From Gaiellasilicea sp963749515 (lineage in GTDB: Bacteria; Actinomycetota; Thermoleophilia; Gaiellales; Gaiellaceae): 64,000 nt of DNA. The stretch covers positions 137,002 to 201,001 of the forward strand of contig CAVVMR010000002.1 of NCBI GenBank assembly GCA_963749515.1. Direction: 5' to 3'. Under the pieces are notes generated by a model, which was not told where the DNA came from, searched no databases, and worked only from the letters and a program-made list of their open reading frames with translations. Numbering within the stretch: the first letter of the stretch is position 1; each line of letters opens with the position of its first letter. Of the stretch, positions 14,550-23,117 are shown one piece after another. The position numbers and the translations under genes are program-made.

Positions 14550-16612
14550 GGCCGGTAGTCGAACGTGTTGAAGTGGGCGCCGAGCTCCCGCTCGTCGCCG
14601 CCCCCGGGAACCTTCGTCGTCGCAACGCGGAAGACGACCTGACAGGTTCCGTCCTCCGAACGGGGGCGAACACGCAACTGTGCCGTCCCCGCCGGGTCGA
14701 TGCGCGTCCGGCCCACGACCCTGCCCGCGACCGTCGCGGTCACGATCTGGTCTTCGTCGAAGAGCATCGGGTCGCTCGACAGCGCGACCGTCAACGTGCC
14801 GCCGCGGCAGCGCTCACGCGTCCAGGTGACGGTGCGCCCCGACCACGTGTCTCCCGGGTAGCGGCCCTCGATGCGGGTCGCGGTCGCAACGAGTGGGCCG
14901 GCGACGCGCCAGAGGGTGAGGCCGATGCCGGGATCGCGAGCCAGGACGACGCCGTCCGGCGAGACCGCGTCCTCGGCGAGCAGGTAGCGGGCCTCGACAC
15001 GTTCGCCGGTCGCCGTGCGGATCGCGCCCGTCGCTTCGTCGATCGCAACCTCCGCCTCCGAAAGCCCACCCGGCGTCGGTCCGCCGATGAAGTAGATCTG
15101 CCCGACGGAGCGGTTGAAGAACTCGTTCTCGTTGACGGAGAAGCGGTCGGTGACGCCCTTCCAGATGAACGCCACCGTCGCGTCCTTCGGCATTGCTCGG
15201 TCGATCCAGTCCCGGTCGCCGACGCGGATTCCCTGGAAGACCGCTCCCTCGGAGGCCTGCCGGAAGCCGTGCTCGCCGAACCAGACGTTGTGCGAGACGG
15301 CGGCGAGGAAGAGCAGGGAGACCGCGGGGAGTGCGAGCGCCCAGCGAGGCGGAACGAGCAGGAAGAGCGCCGCGGCCAGGATCCCACCCGTAAGCACCGT
15401 GGCGTCGATGGAGTCGAAGAGCAGCGAACCGAAGGCGTCCCAGATAGGCAGCAGGGCGAGCGTGTCCGAGATTGCCCCGGTCTCGATGAAGCGGCTCCAC
15501 GGGATTGCGAGCGGCAGCAGCGCGGCGGCAACAGCAACCGGGACGGCCGCCCAACGCGGACGCGGCAGCCCGCGGTCGACCCACACGAGCAGTGCGATCA
15601 GGAAGAACGGCGCGACGACGAAGGTGTTCCGCTCCTGAATCCGGTTCGCGAACTCCGACGCGAACGCGGCGACGACGAGGAGGACCGAGACACTCAGCGT
15701 GATTCCCGCGGCGAGGAAGGGAGCGAGGACCGGGTCGGAGCGGCGTGCCAGCACCGCCAGCAGCACGAAGGCGGCGAATGGGAGGACGCCGAGGTAGAGG
15801 TCGAGCTCCGCGAGGTGGTAGAGGAAAAAGCGCACGACGGTCTCGGCGTCGTACGAGCGCTCGCCGACAATCGCGTAGGCGCCGAGGAGATCCGAGAGGG
15901 AGCGGCCCCGCGCGACCTGGGCGGCGAGCACGAGCAGCGCGCCGCCGGCCATGAGCGCGTACAGCAGCCGGAAACGGGCGAGCGTCGCCCGGAGCGGCAG
16001 CGTTCCGAAGAAGGCGAGCAGGAACGGCGCCAGGACGATCGCGGGCACGAAGGCGACGGCCTGCACGCGGGTCGCGAAAAGAACGCCGACGACGCCGAGC
16101 AGCCCCAGCTGCCGCCCCACAGTTGGCCGCTCGAGGACGAGCACGAGCAGCAGCGCCGACGTCAGGAAGAGCGGATAGAAGACGTTCTCGGTCATCACCG
16201 TGCCCGTGTAGGCGAGTGAGGGAAGCGCGACGGCGAGGACGGCCGCAGCGATCGACAGCGACTGCGGCAGCAGTCGCCGCGCGAGCAGGTACGCCGGCAC
16301 CGCCGCCAGCGACATGAGCAGCGCATTCATCGTCTTCACCGCCGCGTAAGCATCCGGCAGCGAATCGAAGAGCACGTAAGCCGGGCTGATCAGGATCGGG
16401 TAGACGCTGCTGAAGCCGCTCGCCGGCGCGCCCCGCACCTGGAAGCCGTCCCCGGCCGCGACACTCCGCCCGAGCTCCGAGTAGATCAGCTCGTCGACCA
16501 TGATGAACGGGCCGAGCATCCCGCGGGCGAGCCACGCCCGGAGCGCGAAGGAGCAGACGACGATCCCCACGAGCCAGCCCCAGGCGGGGACTGCGCGGAA
16601 CCTATCGACCAA
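14546..16612 (-). CDS. large GT-C-like membrane glycosyltransferase with C-terminal soluble domain
   Basis: 688 residues from a TTG at 16612 that overlaps the upstream gene by 11 bases. An in-frame start further back at 16699 would add 29 residues that look like a read-through of the neighbour, so I prefer the TTG, with doubt. The first loop has MVDELIYSELGRSVAAG, the DE motif of ArnT/PMT-like enzymes. About twelve membrane helices follow to roughly residue 445, then a beta-rich soluble tail of about 240 residues (IRVGDRDWIDRAMPKDATVAF, TRIEGRYPGDTWSGRTVTW). It probably transfers a sugar from a lipid carrier on the outer face. Layout matches 8607-10736. Confidence 0.75.
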   Translation of the reverse strand: MVDRFRAVPAWGWLVGIVVCSFALRAWLARGMLGPFIMVDELIYSELGRSVAAGDGFQVRGAPASGFSSVYPILISPAYVLFDSLPDAYAAVKTMNALLMSLAAVPAYLLARRLLPQSLSIAAAVLAVALPSLAYTGTVMTENVFYPLFLTSALLLVLVLERPTVGRQLGLLGVVGVLFATRVQAVAFVPAIVLAPFLLAFFGTLPLRATLARFRLLYALMAGGALLVLAAQVARGRSLSDLLGAYAIVGERSYDAETVVRFFLYHLAELDLYLGVLPFAAFVLLAVLARRSDPVLAPFLAAGITLSVSVLLVVAAFASEFANRIQERNTFVVAPFFLIALLVWVDRGLPRPRWAAVPVAVAAALLPLAIPWSRFIETGAISDTLALLPIWDAFGSLLFDSIDATVLTGGILAAALFLLVPPRWALALPAVSLLFLAAVSHNVWFGEHGFRQASEGAVFQGIRVGDRDWIDRAMPKDATVAFIWKGVTDRFSVNENEFFNRSVGQIYFIGGPTPGGLSEAEVAIDEATGAIRTATGERVEARYLLAEDAVSPDGVVLARDPGIGLTLWRVAGPLVATATRIEGRYPGDTWSGRTVTWTRERCRGGTLTVALSSDPMLFDEDQIVTATVAGRVVGRTRIDPAGTAQLRVRPRSEDGTCQVVFRVATTKVPGGGDERELGAHFNTFDYRP

Positions 16613-17840
16613 GCTCGACCTCGGCGAGGCGCCGCGCGAGCTCGGCAGCCTCCGGCGAGCCGGCCTCGATGCCGACGTCCGCGGCAGCACGGGACACATC
16701 GCCGAGAACCTGGTTCGCCACCGCCTCGCCTCCGGCCGCCTGCTCGAGTGCGGCTGCGTAGAGGTCGGCCGCGCGTCCGACGTCGTGCTCCCGCTGAACG
16801 AGCGCGAGCGCTGCGGCCGACATCGACCGGCGAGCGTCGTCGTCGCGGGCGAGCAGCTCGAGCGCCGCGTACAGCGTCTCCGTCTCGCGTGCGTCGACCG
16901 GAATCCTCAGCGCCACCTCGTCGGGCAGCTCGGCGAACCAGCCGACGTCGCTGACGACCATCGGCTTGCCGAGCGAGAGCTGGCGGATGACGCTCCCCGA
17001 GGTCTCACCCATCGTCGGTGAGCGGAGGCTGACGCAGACGTCGCAGGCGGCCATCAGCGACCACAACCGGTCCTCCTCCACATACGCCTCCCGGACGATG
17101 CCCTCATCGGACAGTCCGAGCCGCTGCAGGCGGCGGTCGAGATCGAAGCCGGGCGAGACCGCGCCGACGAGCAGGAGCCGCGCTTCCGGCCGCTCACGGC
17201 GCAGCCGTGCAAACGCCTCCAGCAGCTGTGGGATGCGCTTGCTCGAGTTCACGTTCCCGAACGAGCCGACCAGCGGGCTTCCCTCGACTCCGGCAGGAGC
17301 GACGGGCGGCACCTCCCAGGCAGGGTGCGGAACCCGCCAGACCGGCCCCTCGAACCCGGCCGCACGCGCACGCTCCTCGACGTAGCGCGAGTGGACGATC
17401 AGCCCCGTGGCGAGCGCGAGCACCTCGCCGGCCAGGTGAAACTCCTCGGGCCGGCTCTCCCACAGCGGCGGAATCCGCTTGTCCAGGACGCCGTGGCCGA
17501 GCAGGCGGCCGACGACTCCGCCCTCGCGCTCCATCGCGTCCAGATAGCCGTGGCCGTCGCGGCGCCCGATCGTCAGCCCCGCGACGAGGTGATGCAGGAC
17601 GAAGTCGTGCAGGACGACGATGCCCGGGCGACGCCGCAGCGCGTCCACGATCCAGCCGTGCGCGTCCGGGTTGTTGCCGACGTGGTACAGCGCGACGTCC
17701 GTCCCGCGCGTCGGGCGCTTGCGGCCGCGGCGCACGACCTCGACACCGATCCGCTCCTGCAGCGCCGGCAGCAGCAGGGCGCTGTAGTCGGCGATCCCCG
17801 ACCTCTCAGGCGGCACGGGCGAGTAGTAGGCGACCCTCAC
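16602..17840 (-). CDS. GT4-family glycosyltransferase
   Basis: 412 residues. Starts MRVAYYSPVPPERSGIADYS, with the GIADY loop of GT4 enzymes. LHDFVLHHLVAGL lies near 80, SFGNVNSSKRIPQLLEAFARL near 205, and the donor-site Glu occurs in GETSGSVIRQLSLGKPMVVS near 279, replacing the usual EGFG. Length is a little above family average because of a C-terminal helical tail. ATG 17840 lies in an ATGA overlap with the stop of the next upstream gene. Confidence 0.87.
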   Translation of the reverse strand: MRVAYYSPVPPERSGIADYSALLLPALQERIGVEVVRRGRKRPTRGTDVALYHVGNNPDAHGWIVDALRRRPGIVVLHDFVLHHLVAGLTIGRRDGHGYLDAMEREGGVVGRLLGHGVLDKRIPPLWESRPEEFHLAGEVLALATGLIVHSRYVEERARAAGFEGPVWRVPHPAWEVPPVAPAGVEGSPLVGSFGNVNSSKRIPQLLEAFARLRRERPEARLLLVGAVSPGFDLDRRLQRLGLSDEGIVREAYVEEDRLWSLMAACDVCVSLRSPTMGETSGSVIRQLSLGKPMVVSDVGWFAELPDEVALRIPVDARETETLYAALELLARDDDARRSMSAAALALVQREHDVGRAADLYAAALEQAAGGEAVANQVLGDVSRAAADVGIEAGSPEAAELARRLAEVELGR

Positions 17841-18862
17841 GCGAGCAGTCTCTCGATGCAGCTGTCCCAGGTCACGCGGGCGGCGAGCTCACGCCCCGCC
17901 CGCCCATAGGCGCGGGCCTCGTCAGGATGCTCGCGCAGGCGACCCGCGGCACGGGCGACCTCGGCCGCATCCGGGGCGGTGACGAGTCCCGTGCTCCGAT
18001 CGGCGACGACTTCGAGCGGGCCGCCCGCATCGGTCGTCGTCAGCACCGGCTTCTCCGACAGGAACGCCTCGTACGGCACCATCCCGAAGTCCTCGTCGAC
18101 GGGGGCGTAGAAGACCGCGAGGCAGCGCGCGTAGAGCGACGCGAGCTCGTCCTCGCCGATCCGGCCGGTGAACTCGGCGCGCCCGTTCAGGCCGCGTTCG
18201 TCCGCGAGCGCCTCGAGCCGCTCCCGGTCCGGGCCCTCGCCGGTGACCACGACGCGCAGCGAGGGGTCGAGGGCCGCAGCCTCGAGCAGCAGGTCGATCC
18301 GCTTCGCGCGGTCGAGCCGGTTGACGGAGAGCACGAAGTCGCCGTACTCCTCGCAGCGGTACGGCAGCGCCTGCGGCGGATGGGGCATCAGCTCGGGCTG
18401 CAGCCCGGTCGAGCGCTCGATCCGGTCGCCGACGTTGCGGGAGGTGGCAAAGAGCCGTTTCGCCTCGCCGAGGGCGATCCGGTCCAAACGTTGAACCGAG
18501 CGCCGCAGCGCCCGGTCTGAAGGTTCTTCGCCGAACTGCCCCAGATCGGTTCGGTCCAGCTCGTAGGCCTGACGAAACTGGTGCAGCACCCACACGCGCT
18601 TGTTCGGATGGCGGACACAGTAGGAGGGGAACTTCGTCGCAACGACCAGGTCGATCGGGTGCCCGTCCGACTCGGTCAGGTCGAGCAGCCGCCAGAGGAA
18701 CGCCTGGTCGAGCACCCGGGTGCCCGGGTACCACTTGAACGGGATCGTGACGAGCTCGACCTCGTGCTCGCGCGCTCGAAGCTCGTCGACGAGCTCGTCC
18801 GCGAAGATCTCCGCCCCGCCTCGCACGAACGGAACCTGCGGCGCACAGACCGCAATCCTCAT
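17837..18862 (-). CDS. GT4-family glycosyltransferase
   Basis: 341 residues. MRIAVCAPQVPFVRGGAEIF is the GGAE-type start common to GT4 enzymes, followed by VWVLHQFRQAYELDRT near 92. The second domain carries DFVLSVNRLDRAKRIDLLLEA near 175 and APVDEDFGMVPYEAFLSEKP near 245, where the donor motif reads EDFGMVPYE. ATG 18862 overlaps the stop of the small coiled-coil gene in ATGA, so it is the second gene of a leftward operon starting at 19251. Confidence 0.9.
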   Translation of the reverse strand: MRIAVCAPQVPFVRGGAEIFADELVDELRAREHEVELVTIPFKWYPGTRVLDQAFLWRLLDLTESDGHPIDLVVATKFPSYCVRHPNKRVWVLHQFRQAYELDRTDLGQFGEEPSDRALRRSVQRLDRIALGEAKRLFATSRNVGDRIERSTGLQPELMPHPPQALPYRCEEYGDFVLSVNRLDRAKRIDLLLEAAALDPSLRVVVTGEGPDRERLEALADERGLNGRAEFTGRIGEDELASLYARCLAVFYAPVDEDFGMVPYEAFLSEKPVLTTTDAGGPLEVVADRSTGLVTAPDAAEVARAAGRLREHPDEARAYGRAGRELAARVTWDSCIERLLA

Positions 18863-19251
18863 GAGCGCTGCTTCAGCTCGGCCTCGAGCTGCGCGACGCG
18901 CTTCTCGAGGTCGTCGATCAACCGCAGCGCCGCCGCGTTGAAGGAGCGCTGGTCGTAGGCGACCGGCTCGACGTACCAGCGCATCAGCTTGCGCAGGACT
19001 GCCTTGGCGGGCGTGCCGACGCCGCCCCTGACGCCGGGACGGAGGCGAAGGGAACGATCGGCCGAAACGGGCCAGAGCCGTTCGGCCTCCGCGCGAGCCG
19101 CATGACGGTCGTCGCCGCCGCCTGCCTCTCCGGGTGCCGCGCCCGAGCGCCGGACCTCCTCCTTCAGCTGCTCGAAGAGCGCGGCGACGTCGACATCCCC
19201 GTTCGACGAAATCCCTGCAAGCTCGCCGTTTTCCTCGCTCTGATCGGGCAT
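18859..19251 (-). CDS. small coiled-coil protein, first gene of a glycosyltransferase operon
   Basis: 130 residues, not assigned to a named family. The N-terminal 30 residues are acidic and low complexity (MPDQSEENGELAG). The middle is basic. The C-terminal half is PAKAVLRKLMRWYVEPVAYD followed by RSFNAAALRLIDDLEKRVAQLEAEL, a short amphipathic coiled coil. A similar RKLMRWYV-P-x-x-x-x-Q-x-x-FN arrangement precedes catalytic domains in some glycan methyltransferases, so this may be a free-standing docking or oligomerisation module. The ATG at 19251 is fixed by a TACAAT hexamer 6 bases upstream. Confidence 0.7.
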   Translation of the reverse strand: MPDQSEENGELAGISSNGDVDVAALFEQLKEEVRRSGAAPGEAGGGDDRHAARAEAERLWPVSADRSLRLRPGVRGGVGTPAKAVLRKLMRWYVEPVAYDQRSFNAAALRLIDDLEKRVAQLEAELKQRS

Positions 19252-19257
19252 CGGAGG

Positions 19258-19290
19258 ATTGTACCGGGCACCCCGGAAGCGGGATACGCT
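19258..19290. promoter_or_regulatory. divergent leaderless promoters (coiled-coil gene / GT4)
   Basis: Minus strand: TACAAT (19263-19258), one mismatch from the -10 consensus, 6 bases before ATG 19251. Plus strand: TACGCT (19285-19290), 6 bases before ATG 19297. Both gaps are too short for a ribosome site, which points to leaderless transcripts. Confidence 0.55.
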
Positions 19291-19296
19291 CCGCCG

Positions 19297-20361
19297 ATGC
19301 GCGTGGGGATCAGCCTGCTGACGCTCGTGCCCGGCGAGGTCGGCGGGGCGGAGACGTCGGCACGCGGCCTGTGCCGGGGTCTCGGCGAAGTCGGAACGCT
19401 CGACTACACGGCCTTCACACCCCCGGCTGCGCCCGGCGCGGGGGAGGGACTCCCCGAGGTGGCCGTCCCCGAGTACCGGCTCGCGCGCAGCGTCCCGGAA
19501 CGCGCGCTTGCGATGGCGCTCGCCGCCGTGCGGCCCGGACGGCTGCGGCGGCGCTTTGGACCGCTCGACGCGGTCCACTACCCGCTCACAATCGCGCTAC
19601 CGCCGCTCGACATGGCGACCGTGGTCACGGTGCACGACCTCCAGCACCTCGACCATCCCGAGCTCTTCTCGCGTGCCGAGCGGCTGTTTCGCGCCCGCAC
19701 GCACGAGCAGTCCGCGCGACGCGCCGACGCGGTGATCGTCCCGAGCCAGTTCGTCCGCCGTCGCGCGATCGAGTTGCTGGGGCTGCCGCCGGAGCGGGTG
19801 CACGCGATCCCGTGGGGCATCGACCACGAGCGCTTCCGGCCGGGAGACACGCAGCGGGAGCAGTTCTTGCTCTATCCGGCCCGTCCGTGGCCGCACAAGA
19901 ACCACTCCCTGCTCTTCGACGCACTTGCCCTGCTCCGCGAGGAGCGGCCCGAGTTGCGTCTCGTCCTGACGGGCGGCGGCCACGAGAGACGCTCGTTGCC
20001 GGCGGGCGTGGAGGTGCTCGGCCTCGTCTCCGGCGAAGAGCTTGCCTCGCTGTACCGCCGGACGGCGTGTCTCGTCTTCCCGAGCCTCTACGAGGGCTTC
20101 GGGCAGCCGCCGCTCGAGGCGATGGCGTCGGGAGCGCCCGTGGCAGCGTCGAACATCCCCGCAGTGGCCGAGGCGTGCGGCGAGGCGGCCGCGCTGTTCG
20201 ATCCCTCCGAGCCAGAGGACATCGCCGCAGTCGTGTCCGGCGTGCTCGATGCCCCAGAGCGGTTCGCCGCCGCGGGCCCGGAGCGCGCACGCGGCTTCAC
20301 GTGGACCGAGACGGCCCGCCGGCACGAGGCGGTCTACCGGACTGTCGGAGCGACGAAGTAG
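19297..20361 (+). CDS. GT4-family glycosyltransferase
   Basis: 354 residues. Begins MRVGISLLTLVPGEVGGAET with the GGAE loop. VTVHDLQHLDHPELFSRAER lies near 110, FLLYPARPWPHKNHSLLFDAL near 190 and EGFGQPPLEAMASGAPVAAS near 266. The HDLQH/HPELFS block is typical of mannosyltransferase-like GT4 enzymes. Monocistronic on the plus strand; its last 28 bases overlap the convergent methyltransferase gene. Confidence 0.9.
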   Translation: MRVGISLLTLVPGEVGGAETSARGLCRGLGEVGTLDYTAFTPPAAPGAGEGLPEVAVPEYRLARSVPERALAMALAAVRPGRLRRRFGPLDAVHYPLTIALPPLDMATVVTVHDLQHLDHPELFSRAERLFRARTHEQSARRADAVIVPSQFVRRRAIELLGLPPERVHAIPWGIDHERFRPGDTQREQFLLYPARPWPHKNHSLLFDALALLREERPELRLVLTGGGHERRSLPAGVEVLGLVSGEELASLYRRTACLVFPSLYEGFGQPPLEAMASGAPVAASNIPAVAEACGEAAALFDPSEPEDIAAVVSGVLDAPERFAAAGPERARGFTWTETARRHEAVYRTVGATK

Positions 20362-21080
20362 CGCACAGTCCGCACGGGTCCGTCCTCGGCCGACTCTGCT
20401 CTCAGCACCACTGCGCCGCAGGCATCGAGGCGCTGCCGCATCTTCGCCTCGGTGACGACGGTCATCCGCATCGGCGTCAGTGGCGTTCGCCGCAGCATCC
20501 ACTCCTCCGACACAGCGAGCCGGCGAAGGATGCCGTACAGCCGGCGGCGAGGTTGAAGTGAGTACGGGAACGCGACGTGAGCCGGCACCCCGAAGACGAC
20601 GAGCCCTTCGGGCCTGGCGATACGAAGGAACTCGGTCACGTACCGCTCGATCTCGGCGACGGACGGGAGATGCTGCAGCACGATGTTGGAATAGACGAAG
20701 TCGAAGGAATCGCTCTCGAACAGCCCAAGATCGGGCGCGTCGTTGACGACGAACTCGCACTGGGGAAATGCCTCGTTCAGCCGCCGCGCCTGCGCGACCA
20801 TCGCCTCCGAGATGTCCACGCCGACCGCCGTCTCGAACCGCGTCCCCAGCGCACGAGTGAGCCGCCCGACACCGCACCCGAAGTCGAGGGCGCGGCCACG
20901 CGCAACAGGCCGCACGCCGTCCGCAACCGAGAGCACCTCCGTGATCTCCGCCTCACCGGTCGCGAAGAAGCGATCCGCATTCCAGGCGCCGCCCTTGTCC
21001 TCGGGCGACGTCAGCACGGCCCACATCGCATCCGCCTCGGCGAGGCGCTCCCAGTCCTCCTTGTGACGTTCCAGGCTCAC
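20334..21080 (-). CDS. class I SAM-dependent methyltransferase
   Basis: 248 residues from GTG 21080. The SAM-binding motif I is GRALDFGCGVGRLTRALG near 70, followed by VGVDISEAMVAQARRL and SFDFVYSNIVLQHLP (motif IV region) near 140. Opening residues SLERHKEDWERLAEADAMWAV are typical of small-molecule or sugar methyltransferases. The long reading frame continues upstream of 21080, but those residues are antisense to the neighbour. A TACTGT hexamer 7 bases before the GTG supports this start. Confidence 0.85.
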   Translation of the reverse strand: MSLERHKEDWERLAEADAMWAVLTSPEDKGGAWNADRFFATGEAEITEVLSVADGVRPVARGRALDFGCGVGRLTRALGTRFETAVGVDISEAMVAQARRLNEAFPQCEFVVNDAPDLGLFESDSFDFVYSNIVLQHLPSVAEIERYVTEFLRIARPEGLVVFGVPAHVAFPYSLQPRRRLYGILRRLAVSEEWMLRRTPLTPMRMTVVTEAKMRQRLDACGAVVLRAESAEDGPVRTVRYFVAPTVR

Positions 21081-21087
21081 CCGCCGG

Positions 21088-21093
21088 ACAGTA
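21088..21093 (-). promoter_or_regulatory. -10 hexamer of the methyltransferase gene (leaderless type)
   Basis: TACTGT on the minus strand ends 7 bases before the GTG start at 21080, the same spacing as at cofC. Confidence 0.4.
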
Positions 21094-21138
21094 GACGGCG
21101 CAGTTGTCGCAAGGTCCCGGAACGGGAAGGATGAGGCG

Positions 21139-22011
21139 ATGCCGGCTCGCCACCTGCGGATCCAACTCGCGACGATCGGCCTCCAGGGGATGGCGCGGCT
21201 TGCCTGGCAGAACCGCACCGGCGCGCAGCTTCGGGCCGCTGAGGTCTGCCGGCCACTGCTCGAGGGACGTCGCGGGCTCGAGCTCGGAGGACCATCCGCG
21301 ATCTTCTCGCGCACCGGGCCGTTGCCGCTGTATCCCCTGTTCGACCGGCTGGACAATTGCGACTTCGCAAGCGACACGGTCTGGCATGGCGAAGCCGCGG
21401 ATGGCACGGCGTTCATGTACGACGAGGCGAGGCCCCCCGGTCGACGTCTCATCCGCGATGCGACCTCCTTGGTCGGAGTCGAGGACTCGTCCTACGACGC
21501 GGTGCTCGCCTCACACACGCTCGAGCACATCGCCAACCCGTTGCAAGCCCTGTCCGAATGGAGACGGGTCGTCGGGGCCGACGGCCATCTCGTCCTCGTC
21601 CTGCCGCACCTGGAGAACACCTTCGACCACCGGCGCCCCGTGACCACCCTGGAGCACATCGAGGCGGACTTCGCCGCCTCGACCCCTGAGGACGACCCGA
21701 CGCACGTCAGGGAGTTCATCGAGCTGTGCGACCTGGGGCGCGTTCCCGACCAGCTGTCCCGGGAGGCGTTCGAGCGACGCACCCTCGACCACATGGCGAA
21801 TCGAACCGTGCACCACCACGTGTTCGATACCGACCTGGCCGTGCGGCTGCTCGACCGCGCGGGCTGTCAGCTCCTCTGGGTCGAGACCGCGCTTCCGTTT
21901 CACATCGTCGCCGTCGCACGCGCGAACGCGGCCGAGCCGGACAACAGCGATTTCCTGTCGTCCACCGCCGGCTGGCGAAAGCACAGCGTCTTTCCGCGGG
22001 ACCGGGCCTAG
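21139..22011 (+). CDS. methyltransferase-like protein (class I fold), motif I unusual
   Basis: 290 residues. The region GRRGLELGGPSAIF near 45 stands where the glycine-rich SAM loop belongs, but ends GGPS instead of GxGxG. SSYDAVLASHTLEHIANPLQAL near 118 and HLVLVLPHLENTFDH near 150 are normal for Methyltransf_11 proteins. A large insert with many His residues (RTLDHMANRTVHHHVFDTD near 215) follows. ATG 21139 is preceded by AAGGATGAGG as a ribosome site. It ends sharing CTAG with the opposite-strand stop. Activity as a methyltransferase is likely but not certain. Confidence 0.72.
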   Translation: MPARHLRIQLATIGLQGMARLAWQNRTGAQLRAAEVCRPLLEGRRGLELGGPSAIFSRTGPLPLYPLFDRLDNCDFASDTVWHGEAADGTAFMYDEARPPGRRLIRDATSLVGVEDSSYDAVLASHTLEHIANPLQALSEWRRVVGADGHLVLVLPHLENTFDHRRPVTTLEHIEADFAASTPEDDPTHVREFIELCDLGRVPDQLSREAFERRTLDHMANRTVHHHVFDTDLAVRLLDRAGCQLLWVETALPFHIVAVARANAAEPDNSDFLSSTAGWRKHSVFPRDRA

Positions 22012-23117
22012 GTCGCCAGGACGCGGTCGTACGCCGACGCCAGCCGTTCGGCGGCAGCCTGCGTCGAGTATCTCTGGACGACCTCGGCCGGATACGCGAC
22101 GCGCTCGGCCGGAGAGCCCGCAAGCGGCCCGGCTTCGAGCAGACGCGCAAGCCCGAGCCAGTCACCCGGCGTGAAGAGCGGAGCGCCCGATCCGTCCAGA
22201 ACCTCGGGGATCGCGCCCGAGGAGCTCGCGATCACGGGAGCTCCCGCAGCAAGCGCCTCGGCCAGCACCAGCCCGAACTGCTCTTCCCAGGTCCTGGTCG
22301 GCAGGCTGGCGAGGACGACGCACGAGGCACCCGCGAAGACGGACGGCATCTCGTCGTAGGGAACTGGCCGGATCTCGACCCGGTCGGCGAGCCCGAGGTC
22401 GTCGGCATAGCGCAACAGCCTGTCCCGCTCGGGGCCGGTTCCGACGATCAGGAGCCGAGCCTTCGCATCGACCGTCGCCAGAGCCCGGATCACGTCGTAG
22501 TGCCCCTTCTCCCAGACGAGTCGACCGGGCGACACGATCAGGTGGTCCCCGCTTGGAGGAGCAGAGCCGGCCGCAAACCGGTCGACGTCGATCCCCGGCT
22601 CGACAACCTGGATCCGCTGATCGTCTGCCCCCTCGAGCAGCAGGCACCGGCGCGCACGCTCCGTCGTCGGCAGAAAGAGATCCGCCTCGGCGAGCAACGC
22701 GCGACGGTTCGCCGCTGCCCGCGCGGTGCGAAACGTGGAGCGAAACGGGATCGTCTCCCACACCGTCGTGACCAGTCGGAACCCGTGCTCCCGGCGCAGG
22801 CGAGCCGGCTGAGCGGCGAACCACGGGCCGAGCTCGGCGGTGTGGACGATCGCGGCTCCGCGCACGAGCGCCTCCGTGTCGAGATACGCATCGCCGATCA
22901 GGTGCGTTGCCAGAGTCCCGAGCCGCCCGCGCGGCAGCCGGGCCCGTCTCGTCCGCGCAGTCGTCCACGGCACGTCGAGACCCTCGAGCCGCTGATCGGC
23001 GCGGGCCGTGGTCACGACTTCGATCTCGAAGCGATCGCGCAGACGCTCCCAGGGGCGCAGCTCCCCGATGTTCGCGTGGTGCCCGCGGAGAACGACGACA
23101 CGCGGCCGCACGGTCAC
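22008..23117 (-). CDS. GT4-family glycosyltransferase
   Basis: 369 residues from GTG 23117 (GTGA overlap with the flippase stop). N-terminal domain begins VRPRVVVLRGHHANIGELRPW; TTVWETIPFRSTFRTARAAA lies near 120 and LIVSPGRLVWEKGHYDVIRAL near 195. The donor motif is WEEQFGLVLAEALAAGAPVI near 277. Third gene of a leftward operon: methyltransferase 24615, flippase 23114, this gene, with a frameshifted GT4 upstream. Confidence 0.88.
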   Translation of the reverse strand: MTVRPRVVVLRGHHANIGELRPWERLRDRFEIEVVTTARADQRLEGLDVPWTTARTRRARLPRGRLGTLATHLIGDAYLDTEALVRGAAIVHTAELGPWFAAQPARLRREHGFRLVTTVWETIPFRSTFRTARAAANRRALLAEADLFLPTTERARRCLLLEGADDQRIQVVEPGIDVDRFAAGSAPPSGDHLIVSPGRLVWEKGHYDVIRALATVDAKARLLIVGTGPERDRLLRYADDLGLADRVEIRPVPYDEMPSVFAGASCVVLASLPTRTWEEQFGLVLAEALAAGAPVIASSSGAIPEVLDGSGAPLFTPGDWLGLARLLEAGPLAGSPAERVAYPAEVVQRYSTQAAAERLASAYDRVLAT

